Shown here: piece by piece, positions 7,019 through 7,100 of the stretch
Numbering within the stretch: position 1 is the stretch's first letter
Layout: each line of letters starts with the position of its first letter
Origin: CBFGWV01 sp965652545
GTDB taxonomy: Bacteria; Pseudomonadota; Gammaproteobacteria; Competibacterales; Competibacteraceae
Direction of reading: 5' to 3'
DNA length: 7,100 nucleotides
NCBI GenBank assembly: GCA_965652545.1
Contig: CBFGWV010000254.1
Coordinates: 1 to 7,100 of the forward strand
Made by a program: the position numbers and the translations under genes
Notes under the pieces: model-generated
Databases searched by the model: none
Told to the model about the DNA's origin: nothing
What the model saw: only the letters and a program-made list of their open reading frames with translations

Positions 7019-7058
7019 ACCATTCGGGAGCGTCTATTAGAAGATGCTTGCGAATGGT
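7019..7058. repeat. Long imperfect inverted repeat downstream of aroG
   Basis: Two 17-base arms (7019-7035 and 7042-7058) are separated by a 6-base loop ATTAGA. The outer eight bases, ACCATTCG and CGAATGGT, pair perfectly. The inner part, AGCGTCT with AGATGCT, pairs with one G-T wobble. Across the whole stem there is one true mismatch (G-G) and two G-T wobbles. It begins 25 bases after the aroG stop, where a terminator is expected, but no T-run follows on either side. It could be a processing or mRNA-stabilising hairpin, a REP-like element or a mobile-element end. The function is unknown. Confidence 0.6.
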
Positions 7059-7100
7059 GTTGCGCCATACCGCGACGTATTCGATTTCGCCTTGACACCT

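Noticed and set aside
7037..7100. Possible end of a convergent minus-strand gene (stop at 7037-7039) or start of a plus-strand gene (ATG at 7044)
   Set aside because: Only about 20 codons are visible either way, codon use is indecisive, and both overlap the inverted repeat; more downstream sequence would decide.

Overview
The window is GC-rich and gene-dense and reads as chromosomal DNA of a gammaproteobacterium, probably a pseudomonad or a relative. The best clue is the DAHP synthase, which follows the Pseudomonas-type class I enzyme over nearly its whole length. The genus itself is a guess.

Layout. Positions 1-4630 are read from the minus strand. A CHASE2-type membrane nucleotide cyclase (4630 to 2432) is followed after 76 bp by a large exported FecR-TPR protein (2355 to beyond position 1, its C-terminus outside the window). 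The two look like one operon. An 86-bp divergent spacer separates them from a plus-strand Crp/Fnr-family regulator (4717-5376). Positions 5377-5919 hold no convincing protein gene. That stretch is rich in A(N)GGA motifs and stem-loops and carries two terminator-like hairpins, so a non-coding RNA is likely. A sigma70-type promoter follows, then a complete aroG-type DAHP synthase gene (5920-6993). The last 107 bases carry a long imperfect inverted repeat.

How the genes may work together. Cyclase, FecR-TPR protein and cyclic-nucleotide-binding regulator form a plausible self-contained signalling cassette: an outer-membrane or periplasmic protein informs the CHASE2 sensor, the cytoplasmic cyclase makes a cyclic nucleotide, and the divergently encoded regulator responds. 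Two details make it non-standard. The cyclase keeps its metal and transition-state residues but has Asp and Arg at the two positions that normally read the purine. The regulator keeps the phosphate-binding Glu/Arg/Ser but has Leu where E. coli Crp has the adenine-contacting Thr127. The aroG gene looks like an ordinary separate unit of aromatic amino acid biosynthesis, insulated by a strong terminator.
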